Positions 23,581 through 31,569 of a stretch of 64,000 nt of DNA are shown here, piece by piece. The DNA comes from a virus. The notes below the pieces were generated by a model. The model ran no database searches and had not been told where the DNA came from. It saw only the letters and a program-made list of their open reading frames with translations. The stretch spans positions 1-64,000 of IMG/VR virus record IMGVR_UViG_3300020165_000021. One strand, written 5' to 3'. Position 1 is the first letter of the stretch. Each line of letters begins with the position of its first letter. The position numbers were made by a program, and so were the translations under genes.

Positions 23581-25167
23581 CTACATGTTTTTGTGATACC
23601 ATCTATCACCTTCATTGTCTACAAACGATGCAGCCTGTTCAGTTGGTTCTCCAAATACTCCTGCTGGAAGCAAGTCGTCTTGAATAATCTTCTGTTGTTC
23701 TGCATATAACAAGTCTTTAACTTGTGTATCTGTCAAGTGATAAAAATATTCTGTGGTGATAAACCAACTAAACATGACAACATTCATTACCATGTCATCG
23801 TGATAACCTCTATCAGCTTCGAAACTAGTACCTTTATTTATGAAGGTCATAAGTTCAGTGATTGTAGGTCTATCTACCAACTCCAATCTATGTTCTTCCA
23901 ACAACTCTTTCATTGTAGAACAACCGATACGTTTAATCTTTCTCGACATTGTGACACCAATGTCTTCTGCTTTTGCAAAACCTTGAGTAAAGACGTTCTC
24001 GTACTCGATATCATAGTGTAATTGATTTGCCACCATAGCACCTTCGTTATTATTCTCAATTATTACAATTGGTTTATTGTAAGGTGTTACAAACTTATTT
24101 ATAATATCGGGGAAGAGAAGAGGACTTATCATATTGTCTCGATACACAGCAACCTGTTTGAACGGCTGTGTGGAAACATCGAATATACTAAAAGTCGACC
24201 AATCCATTCCTCTACCCTTCGCAACATCAACTGTACAGATGTATTCGTGACCTTCTACTGGTCTATCATACATAACAAAACCATCCTTTTCATACTCTCC
24301 GTCAACTGCTTTCATCTCCAATAGTGTATTACTATTAATAAGAGTATTACCAGTTCCTAGGAATGAGTTACCATACTCTTGTTCAAACTGTGCTTCAGAT
24401 GTGTTTGCAATAGTCTGTTCTTTCCATTCATCATCTCGGCCTGGCACATCAAACCAGTTAATAAGAAAGTCTTTGTACTCTGATTGTCCGTGTACTGCAC
24501 TCTCATATATTTTATGAAACATATTACCAACACCGTTTGCAGTAGAGGTAATGATGACCTTAGACTCTTTACCCGATGTTACCACTGGATATGTTGCAGT
24601 ATAGAAAGTTGCAGCGTCTTCTACGAATGCAAACTCATCTAGATATAGTAAGTTAATAGACATACCACGAATCGAACTTGAAGATGTCGCAGCTGCAACC
24701 ACTTTACTATCATTTGCAAATTCAATTGACCCTTTGTTAAGAATCTTCACGCCTGGTTGAAGGAAAAATGGAACTGATTCTAGCATGGTAACAATACGTG
24801 CAATCATCTCTCTTGCAATTGCACCTTTGTTTGCAAGAACCGCTACAGTAACCTCGGGATGAAATACTAGATACCACAATAAGTATGCACATGATGTGAT
24901 TGACTTACCACTCTGACGTGATGCAAGAACTACATTGAATCGATTGGTGTTGTAGTGATTTATAAGTTTGTCTTGATAACCACGGAGTTTGAATGGCACC
25001 ATACCTTCATCTAGTGAGATAATCTGTGTGTAGTTTTCAATGAAATGACAAGGGTCTTCAGAACACTTGACGTATTCTGCAAGTTCTTCTTTAGTATACT
25101 GGATATCAATCCCAGCTCTCTTGATGAGATTATTACCTAAGTACCCCTCATTTGTTGGTTGTACCAT
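23581..25167 (-). CDS. 17: gp17 large terminase subunit
   Basis: A 528-residue DNA-packaging motor. The ATPase domain shows Walker A SRQSGKS (83-89) and Walker B LLYLDEFA (173-180) with the adjacent catalytic Glu. The RNase H-like nuclease domain shows D314 (TVDVAKGRG), E371 (VIIENNNEG) and a late Asp in YHDDMVMN. It packages and cuts DNA at the gp20 portal. It overlaps gp16 at the start codon. Confidence 0.96.
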   Translation of the reverse strand: MVQPTNEGYLGNNLIKRAGIDIQYTKEELAEYVKCSEDPCHFIENYTQIISLDEGMVPFKLRGYQDKLINHYNTNRFNVVLASRQSGKSITSCAYLLWYLVFHPEVTVAVLANKGAIAREMIARIVTMLESVPFFLQPGVKILNKGSIEFANDSKVVAAATSSSSIRGMSINLLYLDEFAFVEDAATFYTATYPVVTSGKESKVIITSTANGVGNMFHKIYESAVHGQSEYKDFLINWFDVPGRDDEWKEQTIANTSEAQFEQEYGNSFLGTGNTLINSNTLLEMKAVDGEYEKDGFVMYDRPVEGHEYICTVDVAKGRGMDWSTFSIFDVSTQPFKQVAVYRDNMISPLLFPDIINKFVTPYNKPIVIIENNNEGAMVANQLHYDIEYENVFTQGFAKAEDIGVTMSRKIKRIGCSTMKELLEEHRLELVDRPTITELMTFINKGTSFEADRGYHDDMVMNVVMFSWFITTEYFYHLTDTQVKDLLYAEQQKIIQDDLLPAGVFGEPTEQAASFVDNEGDRWYHKNM

Positions 25168-25586
25168 TATTCTTTATTCTTTTTTAGAAACTTTTGTAGT
25201 TCTGAAGTTGAACCTACGTATAGGTGATTGTGTTGTGTACCAATTTTCTGACCTTCTTCGTCCTTTTCTAATTCTTTAATTTTCTTCTGTAGGTCTAAAA
25301 GTTTTTCTGCAGTATCACCGACTGTTTTCAGAAGCTGCCCAGCAACTTCGTATGCACGTGGATGTTCCGTTTCTTTTGCAACATCCAATATACCATCGAT
25401 TGCATCTTGTCCACGCTCTACTAAACCATACAAGTTTTCACGAGCATATTTGTAATCGTTTACTATGGATTCTCCCCTGTCTTTAGTAGTGGGAAGTTGT
25501 TTAGGAAGTATCTCTACCTCTTGTTTGATTTCAGTGTTGATATCTAGGATATCATCTAACTGTTTATCTATCGTATCTTTTGCCAT
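25167..25586 (-). CDS. 16: gp16 small terminase subunit
   Basis: A 139-residue, mostly helical protein directly upstream of gp17. Residues 40-110 (NDYKYARENLYGLVERGQDAIDGILDVAKETEHPRAYEVAGQLLKTV) form the conserved central coiled coil of gp16. It recognises DNA and stimulates gp17. Length is close to T4 gp16 (164 aa). Confidence 0.92.
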   Translation of the reverse strand: MAKDTIDKQLDDILDINTEIKQEVEILPKQLPTTKDRGESIVNDYKYARENLYGLVERGQDAIDGILDVAKETEHPRAYEVAGQLLKTVGDTAEKLLDLQKKIKELEKDEEGQKIGTQHNHLYVGSTSELQKFLKKNKE

Positions 25587-25588
25587 TA

Positions 25589-26662
25589 TTAACTCGCATC
25601 TGTAGTCCTATCGCCTGCAAAACTTCTAGTAGAACCATCATCATAAAACGTTACTGTCTCTGCAACAACAAAGGTGTCATTGGGATTAACCGACCCAACA
25701 AACTTAAGATTGGTTTTTGCATCTAGTGTCACTGCACTTGATACTACAATACTCAATCTATCCTCAGCAATAGAGGATATAGTTGGATTCGTTCCTAAAT
25801 TAGTACCGAACACTTCATCGTTTACACTTATCTTTGTATTTATTGCTGTTGGGAATGTTATTGTGGTGGACGAAGATACTGCATTTGAAACAGCTGCAAA
25901 AGCAGGTTCATATGATTTGACCTCTTTAACCAATCCACTATCTTCTATTTCACTGGTAGTGAATAGACCACTTGCAGTCTTAACTTGTCCTTGCACTCCG
26001 TCTGATATGTATGTTCTTTCGATAACATTCTTAATAATTTCACCAGTATATACTGGGCCGAAGAAGTACAGTTTCATCTGAAACTCCAATGTGTATTCTA
26101 TAACACGTCTTTCTTCGAACGTACCTTCGTATTGGTCTTCCATTGATACGGTACTTAGAATAATTGGAACATCTCTATGGTCTGTCATAGAATCAATCAT
26201 CTTCATAGTAACCGTATATTCGGGTTGGAAATATGGTAGTATTTGTTCTACTATTTGTAGTGCATCATTCATGTTCTTTGCAAGAATTGATAGATTAAAT
26301 GTTAAATTATATGGTGCTGGTTGATACTGAAATCCTCTCTTTCCTGTATCTGAACTTTCCAAATCGGATTTAGAATGACGTATTAGTTTGTTTTGTTGTC
26401 TAGATGCATCATATTCAAACCCTGTAAGTTCGAATGCAAGTCTAGGCATACTAATTGCAGTTCTCATACCATCACCAAGGTCAGCATCTTCTGCTAGTCT
26501 TTGTAAGAACTTTTGTTTTGGCCCGTATGATATTGGTACCTTTTGTTCTGTTAGAACTGTACCATCTGATTTGGTTTTCTTAATTGTAATGTTATTGAAC
26601 AGTGTTCCAAAAATGGATACTGCTCGTTTGAAAGTTTCATTATAAAAATAGGTACCGAACAT
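25589..26662 (-). CDS. 15: gp15 tail sheath terminator/stabiliser
   Basis: A 357-residue protein. The N-terminus FGTYFYNETFKRAVSIFGTLFNNITIKK and the segment IVEQILPYFQPEYTVTM match T4 gp15 strongly. gp15 caps the tail and joins it to the neck. It is longer than T4 gp15 (272 aa), with extra beta-rich sequence at the C-terminus (about residues 240-350). Its stop is adjacent to gp16. Confidence 0.9.
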   Translation of the reverse strand: MFGTYFYNETFKRAVSIFGTLFNNITIKKTKSDGTVLTEQKVPISYGPKQKFLQRLAEDADLGDGMRTAISMPRLAFELTGFEYDASRQQNKLIRHSKSDLESSDTGKRGFQYQPAPYNLTFNLSILAKNMNDALQIVEQILPYFQPEYTVTMKMIDSMTDHRDVPIILSTVSMEDQYEGTFEERRVIEYTLEFQMKLYFFGPVYTGEIIKNVIERTYISDGVQGQVKTASGLFTTSEIEDSGLVKEVKSYEPAFAAVSNAVSSSTTITFPTAINTKISVNDEVFGTNLGTNPTISSIAEDRLSIVVSSAVTLDAKTNLKFVGSVNPNDTFVVAETVTFYDDGSTRSFAGDRTTDAS

Positions 26663-27525
26663 TATGTGACCTCACCGAATGGGTTTGTCTCTGAGAAGTC
26701 TAAGTATCCATCTGCCTTGTCTTCAAAGTCTTTATTCTGTGCATCACCGTCATTAGCAAACGTTAGCACATCTGTAATCGATTCTATGACCACTGTCTTA
26801 CCACTTGATGCACCAACTAGGGTGTCACCAACTGCAAGCGTTCTAGTAACATCTTTGATAGTAAGTTTACGGATATTCCCAGTAGGGCCAGGTGTCCAAC
26901 CGATGACTTCACCTGTTGCAGCTCCACTATAATTAAGAACTTCTTGAATCACAAAGTCTCCACTTGTATTTGAAACTTGCATTTCTATTGTATAGGCTTG
27001 TTCATTCTCCACTAAGTCTACCACTGTTCCAGTATCGAAATCCTCTCCACTGTATTCGAACAATTCACACTGTAGTTTAAATACGAATAGTTTTCCAACT
27101 TGATAGAATGGGTTCTCGTGTTCTACGAATTTGATTTCAAACATTGAACCACTCATAGGGAAGTAAATTAAATCTCCCTCGTTGGGTCTCAATGATGTTG
27201 TAAGGTTTGAATCTAGAGAAATGAATCGTTCCCATGTTCTTAGGGATATAACGAATGTTGCTTGGTCTCTTACTTGTACACCGAACTTGGACATGAGGTC
27301 TCCATCACCCTCAAATCCATCTGTATTTTCTAGATACATCTCTACTGAGTACGCATCTCCAAATTTAGACTGCACATCTTCACCAAGAATCGTGTCTTCT
27401 TCTACAATCTCTCTTGGAAGATAATACGTCTCGTGTCCAAACATCCTAAGTGACTCAACAACGATGTCTTCATATAACATCTGTTCAGTATTAACTGCAT
27501 GGTTAAAAAATACATTTGTCGGCAT
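26662..27525 (-). CDS. 14: gp14 neck protein
   Basis: A 287-residue protein with the conserved gp14 N-terminus (NVFFNHAVNTEQMLYEDIVVESLRMFGHETYYLPR) and FVISLRTWERF. It builds the neck with gp13 between portal and tail. It overlaps gp15 by one base (stop/ATG). The C-terminal third carries a second beta-rich segment with repeated VVDLVENE/VVIESITD-type strands. Confidence 0.9.
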   Translation of the reverse strand: MPTNVFFNHAVNTEQMLYEDIVVESLRMFGHETYYLPREIVEEDTILGEDVQSKFGDAYSVEMYLENTDGFEGDGDLMSKFGVQVRDQATFVISLRTWERFISLDSNLTTSLRPNEGDLIYFPMSGSMFEIKFVEHENPFYQVGKLFVFKLQCELFEYSGEDFDTGTVVDLVENEQAYTIEMQVSNTSGDFVIQEVLNYSGAATGEVIGWTPGPTGNIRKLTIKDVTRTLAVGDTLVGASSGKTVVIESITDVLTFANDGDAQNKDFEDKADGYLDFSETNPFGEVT

Positions 27526-27529
27526 GTTT

Positions 27530-28345
27530 TTATCCCATTAAGTCCATGACTGGCATTTCAAAATTCAGTCTAGACTCTTCTTCTAATCTTGTAATTTCCT
27601 CTTGTGCTTCGGACTTCATCTGTGTAGCGTCTAATGTAACTCCGCCAGGCAATGCAATTCCCGAAAACTTCGATAGGTTTTCACCCCACTGATACTTAAC
27701 TAATGCAGTACAGTATTTCTTTAACCACATATCATTATAGATATCTGTCATGTCGGTTGGGTCTATCTTTCTATAACACTCAATAATTAAGAACTCACCA
27801 GCTGTAAGACTATCTGCATCTAAATCTAGATACAATCTATTAGAATGCATATTGTATCTAATTGGAGTTCTTCCAACTAGGATGTTATCCATCATTGAAA
27901 TGTTCTGTTGAACCATCTCGTAATACAAGACATTGGTTGATGTCAAGTCATACATATCGTTTAGTCTTAATTGATATCTTAAGTCAAACATGTTTAGATT
28001 ATGTTTGTCATTGAATGGTAAAATGTTTAAAACGGATAATACGTGTTCGGGTAGGGTAAGATAGTTCTGTTGCTCTTTGTAAGTTTGGTTATCCACAGCA
28101 TGACTACCAGCCGTAGCTGCAGAATGAGATTCGTTTGTCTTGAATGAATCTATCTGATTTTGGGTTAGTTCGTGCTTAAGATAACACTTGATACTACCAT
28201 CATAGCAGTATTCTCTAAAGTATTGAAGTCCTTCATCAATTCTATCATCAAACTGGTCATCATCCACGTTGATTTCCAACACAGGTGCGCCTAGTTTTCT
28301 CTTCACATACTCTTTGAGGGTTGCTTTTGAATTGGGTTGTGCCAT
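27530..28345 (-). CDS. 13: gp13 neck protein
   Basis: A 271-residue protein with the marine gp13 signature: LKEYVKRKLGAPVLEINVDDDQFDDRIDEGLQYFREY. It forms the neck collar with gp14. The gp13-gp14-gp15-gp16-gp17 order equals T4. A CATAAATA late-type box lies upstream. Confidence 0.9.
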   Translation of the reverse strand: MAQPNSKATLKEYVKRKLGAPVLEINVDDDQFDDRIDEGLQYFREYCYDGSIKCYLKHELTQNQIDSFKTNESHSAATAGSHAVDNQTYKEQQNYLTLPEHVLSVLNILPFNDKHNLNMFDLRYQLRLNDMYDLTSTNVLYYEMVQQNISMMDNILVGRTPIRYNMHSNRLYLDLDADSLTAGEFLIIECYRKIDPTDMTDIYNDMWLKKYCTALVKYQWGENLSKFSGIALPGGVTLDATQMKSEAQEEITRLEEESRLNFEMPVMDLMG

Positions 28346-28367
28346 AATAGTATTTCCTGTTTAATAC

Positions 28368-28375
28368 TATTTATG
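28368..28375 (-). promoter_or_regulatory. Late-type box CATAAATA upstream of gp13
   Basis: One mismatch to TATAAATA, 22 nt before the gp13 ATG, and overlapping the end of the intergenic gap after the 86-aa gene. Confidence 0.45.
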
Positions 28376-28381
28376 CGTTTT

Positions 28382-28642
28382 TTATTCTTGGAAATAAGTC
28401 TTAGATGTAAGTTTATCTATTTTGTCTGAAATACGGTTCATTTGGTCAAGTAACTTGGTCATATCACGTTCTATTTCTTCTCTTGTGACGTAGTCCTTTG
28501 CTATCTCTTCTCTAGTCTTGTTGACTAGTATTGAGAGCCTAGATAGTTCTGATAATGAACTTCTTAATAGAAAACCAATGGGTACGATTACGAATACCGT
28601 AACGAGGTTCCATAATAGATAAGGTGTAATAGTAATTTCCAT
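28382..28642 (-). CDS. Small membrane-anchored coiled-coil protein
   Basis: An 86-residue protein with one N-terminal transmembrane segment (about residues 7-27, PYLLWNLVTVFVIVPIGFLL) and a charged coiled coil over the rest (LSRLSILVNKTREEIAKDYVTREEIERDMTKLLDQMNRI). This is the topology of inner-membrane spanin-like or tail-associated proteins; no lysis partner is visible, so the role is open. The ATG is 5 nt after TCTAAATA, a predicted leaderless late gene. Confidence 0.65.
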   Translation of the reverse strand: MEITITPYLLWNLVTVFVIVPIGFLLRSSLSELSRLSILVNKTREEIAKDYVTREEIERDMTKLLDQMNRISDKIDKLTSKTYFQE

Positions 28643-28647
28643 ACTAC

Positions 28648-28655
28648 TATTTAGA
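28648..28655 (-). promoter_or_regulatory. Late-type box TCTAAATA, 5 nt before ATG
   Basis: Minus-strand TCTAAATA-GTAGT-ATG at 28642; the same variant and spacing occur at 33156-33163. Confidence 0.5.
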
Positions 28656-28659
28656 ATTT

Positions 28660-29379
28660 CTAGTTGATTATGGGGTCGCCATTTGAATCTAATTCAAAAG
28701 TAAATTCATCTTCAGGCGGTGGGTTTCTCCACGGTTTTCTTGCATCTGAGGGATTACCAATGTATTGTACTCTACAATTGAAAGAGATTGAGTATCTATC
28801 TTTGTCTGTGGGATTGGGTTCTACCATATGCATTGCACCACTAGGAAACAATATGAGTCTTCCAGTTTTAGGTTGGTACTGAATACTCTCTTGGTGTCGT
28901 TGCAAAGATGGGTGGTCTGCAACTACTTTAGCATCGGTATTAATCATATTGAGGTCTCCCTCGTCACCGTCACCATGTATATAACATACTCCACTATACC
29001 AACAACCATTATGTAAGTGTGGTGTGTTCCACGCACCTTTATCATTTATGTTTGCCCATGTGTTGTCTATTTTAATTTGGGCTGCATTTGGATTTACTCC
29101 AAAGAATGTCTGCACCTCTTCTCTCAATGCAGCTTCAATACATCTTATAATCTTTGCAAAACTTGGATGTTGTTCTATACCATCTTCCGACTGCCAACCA
29201 GTATATCTATTTGAAATCTGCCTTCCCTTCGGGTCTCTTTGTCTCCATGCATCCATTTCATTTCTAAGAGAATCGATGTATTCAATTGTAACAGCATCGT
29301 TACCATACTTTTCTTTGTCAAGTAAATCTCTTTCAAATATAGCAGTAGGGAATGCTAATCTAACTGTCATCTTGACCAT
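28660..29379 (-). CDS. 2OG-Fe(II) oxygenase of the TIGR02466 type
   Basis: A 239-residue dioxygenase: H121/H123 in TPHLHNGCWYSGVCYI, distal H184 in LILFPSGAMHMVEPN and R195 in DRYSISFN. This His-x-His first motif and the SGVCYI strand fit the putative 2OG-Fe(II) oxygenase family TIGR02466, common in marine phages. The substrate is unknown. Its ATG overlaps the end of the upstream gene by about 20 nt; an ATG three codons later is also possible. It is the last gene of a block that starts with a glycosyltransferase. Confidence 0.83.
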   Translation of the reverse strand: MVKMTVRLAFPTAIFERDLLDKEKYGNDAVTIEYIDSLRNEMDAWRQRDPKGRQISNRYTGWQSEDGIEQHPSFAKIIRCIEAALREEVQTFFGVNPNAAQIKIDNTWANINDKGAWNTPHLHNGCWYSGVCYIHGDGDEGDLNMINTDAKVVADHPSLQRHQESIQYQPKTGRLILFPSGAMHMVEPNPTDKDRYSISFNCRVQYIGNPSDARKPWRNPPPEDEFTFELDSNGDPIIN

Positions 29380-30286
29380 CCCAATTCAAATCAGTTTGTT
29401 TCAATTGTTCTTTTTTATAATCCCTTTCCATCTCTACCTCGTCATTTACATCGGGGTTGTGCATAGGACATTCGGGTGGTGGATTATCTTCTTTGAACAT
29501 CCTTCCCTTTTCATTCCAATATTTAATTCTTCTGTATGCACCAGCCATTCCTTCTATGTGTCTCTTCTCTTCTCTGAGTTCGGGTGACCTATTCCATTCG
29601 TCCATGGTCTTGAGTTTCTCACCGTCCTCTCCTACTCTATGTGTAGTTCTTACAGAACGATTCTCTTGCCATGATTTATTATCATAAGTTATATAGGATG
29701 CATTCCACACTTCTCTTCTGTAAGGAACGACCTGTACTAGTGGTGTACCCTCTTTGATTACAAAGTCCTTATTCGTTTTAGGATAGAATATAATCTGAGA
29801 ATTATCCATATTCACATTGAATGTATCTGTATCGATGATTCCCTGCCATGTTGCAAAATGAGTATTCTGAAATAGAAAGGGGTCTAGATATAGACATGAA
29901 TAGCCTGGTGGTGTAATAATATTCCAAGGAGCTCTCATTTTAAATGCATCTTTAGTGGGTGCATCCTCTTTGGGTAGGTAGGTAAAGTTATGACCACCTT
30001 GTGCAGCTGGATGAGTTGGAGAATGAAGGGGATTGTTTGGGTCTGTCATTGACCTACCGTCTTCATTTACCTTTACTTGCATATCTGTTTTTGCACATAT
30101 GTACCAACCACTCTTTAACCAGTCGTCCATTGCTGGACATGACCTAATAGTTTGAGTCTTATTCCCACGAACCATCTCTTGAACTTTCATGGTCTTCCAC
30201 CAATCGGGAACAACCTTTTTAGCTAAAACAGGTCTCCATAACTCTGTGGTTCTCTTATCGTAAGTTGTGAATTCAATCGTAGGCAT
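29360..30286 (-). CDS. Unknown conserved phage protein of about 308 aa
   Basis: I do not recognise it with confidence. Seen: an N-terminal strand TIEFTTYDKRTTELWRPVLAKKVVPDWW, a Trp-rich core, PWNIITPPGYSCLYLDPFL and a charged C-terminal helix ending in a DxNxDGxDD acidic tail that might bind metal. The architecture suggests a cupin or jelly-roll-like core, by impression only. A GTG two codons upstream is an alternative start; I prefer the ATG at 30286, which follows GGGGTGA. It overlaps the upstream oxygenase by 14 nt, so it is probably coupled to it. Confidence 0.65.
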   Translation of the reverse strand: MPTIEFTTYDKRTTELWRPVLAKKVVPDWWKTMKVQEMVRGNKTQTIRSCPAMDDWLKSGWYICAKTDMQVKVNEDGRSMTDPNNPLHSPTHPAAQGGHNFTYLPKEDAPTKDAFKMRAPWNIITPPGYSCLYLDPFLFQNTHFATWQGIIDTDTFNVNMDNSQIIFYPKTNKDFVIKEGTPLVQVVPYRREVWNASYITYDNKSWQENRSVRTTHRVGEDGEKLKTMDEWNRSPELREEKRHIEGMAGAYRRIKYWNEKGRMFKEDNPPPECPMHNPDVNDEVEMERDYKKEQLKQTDLNWDGQDDS

Positions 30287-30977
30287 CTTCACCCCATAAA
30301 GTTCTTATACTAATTTCGTCTCCTCTTATTACCAAAGAACGTCTATCCATATATCGTGCCTTTGGAGATGGTGCATCTGCACCATGTGGTATTCTTCCGT
30401 CAAATATCAACAATCTATTTGGTTTAAAATATATTTCTTGTGTTTGATGATTTTTAATGTGGTCTGCTCTTCCATGGATTCCTTGTTGTGGTTCATCATA
30501 CAATCGTAAAGACCCACCCCATGAATCATTCCAAAATCTATTTGGATAATATAAGAATGATAGATTCCAATCATCTTCCATATCACAATCTGAATGTGTG
30601 GTTCCTTCCAATCCTTGAGTTTGTGAGTTCAATCCAAAGTATTGAAACCTTTCCCACATAAAACCAAAATCAGTTTGTAGCTTTCTATTGAACCATCCCA
30701 TTAAGTATGTGTCTTTAGGTTCCATACCGTGTTCTATTTCTTGATTCTCTCCTCTGAAAAACCCAGCACCCCAAAAACTATGGTGCGGTAATCCTGTAGG
30801 TGAGTTTGAATTCACTTGGTTGGTCTTTGCCCAGTAAGACTTTCGAACTATCTGTTCGTCTATTGCATGATGTAATGTTGGAGATAGATAGTCATCAAGG
30901 ATATACATATTTTTCAAAGGCATATCTTTGATATGAAAGGGTTCCTTGATGAACTCTAACTCAACATTTTCGAACAT
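30273..30977 (-). CDS. 2OG-Fe(II) oxygenase
   Basis: A 234-residue dioxygenase with H128 and D130 in TTHSDCD, distal H198 in GRIPHGA and an arginine pair (R212/R213) before SLVIR, the usual set of iron and 2OG ligands. The GGSLRLYD strand and FKPNRLLIFDG are typical of P4H-like enzymes. The substrate is unknown. It lies between a glycosyltransferase and another oxygenase, downstream of the proline-rich fibre genes. Confidence 0.83.
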   Translation of the reverse strand: MFENVELEFIKEPFHIKDMPLKNMYILDDYLSPTLHHAIDEQIVRKSYWAKTNQVNSNSPTGLPHHSFWGAGFFRGENQEIEHGMEPKDTYLMGWFNRKLQTDFGFMWERFQYFGLNSQTQGLEGTTHSDCDMEDDWNLSFLYYPNRFWNDSWGGSLRLYDEPQQGIHGRADHIKNHQTQEIYFKPNRLLIFDGRIPHGADAPSPKARYMDRRSLVIRGDEISIRTLWGEDAYD

Positions 30978-30980
30978 TAC

Positions 30981-31538
30981 TTAAGCTCTGGTATCTTCGG
31001 GTACGTATGGACTTGGTAGTTCACTCTGATAAGCGTCATAGTCCTTTAAGAAATCTTCTCTAGTTTGTTGGACTTCGTCTACAAGTTGTGCAAGAACACA
31101 ATTGATTGCGTCTGCATATTCAAGAGCTCTTCTTGCATTGTTTCTATGGGGATGGGATGAACCTTCTCTACCAGCATACATTGCTTCATTCAAGTCTTTG
31201 AATCTGTATTGTCTACACTCTTCGTCAACATATTTATCTGTAGTTCTATAGAGACTGTCAACGATTTGACTATTGAGACTATGACCCATAGGTGGTTCAC
31301 TATTCTCAATGTATTGTTCAATAATTTCACACTCTTCTCTTGAAAGTGCAACTTTTTGTTGTTGGTCAAAGTTTAGACCGTCTTCCCACTTCTCAATCTT
31401 TACTTCGATATCATCATAGATGACAACATCATATTCAAAATCAAAAGCAGGTTTGTCGACATTCTCATAGTTGTATTCCAGTCCGTTTGGTTTACGGACA
31501 AAAATTGTACCATCACTGTCGTATATAAATGCATTCAT
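30981..31538 (-). CDS. Unknown 185-aa protein beside the glycosyltransferase
   Basis: No family recognised. It is acidic with an N-terminal beta-rich third (FIYDSDGTIFVRKPNGLEY...VVIYDDIEVKIEKW) and a helical remainder. This layout resembles phage tail-fibre assembly chaperones, but that is only a resemblance. It has a GAGGAAC ribosome site before the ATG at 31538 and ends 3 nt before the next gene, so it is cotranscribed with the oxygenases. Confidence 0.6.
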   Translation of the reverse strand: MNAFIYDSDGTIFVRKPNGLEYNYENVDKPAFDFEYDVVIYDDIEVKIEKWEDGLNFDQQQKVALSREECEIIEQYIENSEPPMGHSLNSQIVDSLYRTTDKYVDEECRQYRFKDLNEAMYAGREGSSHPHRNNARRALEYADAINCVLAQLVDEVQQTREDFLKDYDAYQSELPSPYVPEDTRA

Positions 31539-31569
31539 AATTATAGTTCCTCGTTACTATTATAACATA

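Noticed and set aside
24096-24106. TATAAATA inside gp17
   Set aside because: AT-rich coding sequence yields such 8-mers by chance; no gene starts just downstream, so I did not call it a promoter.
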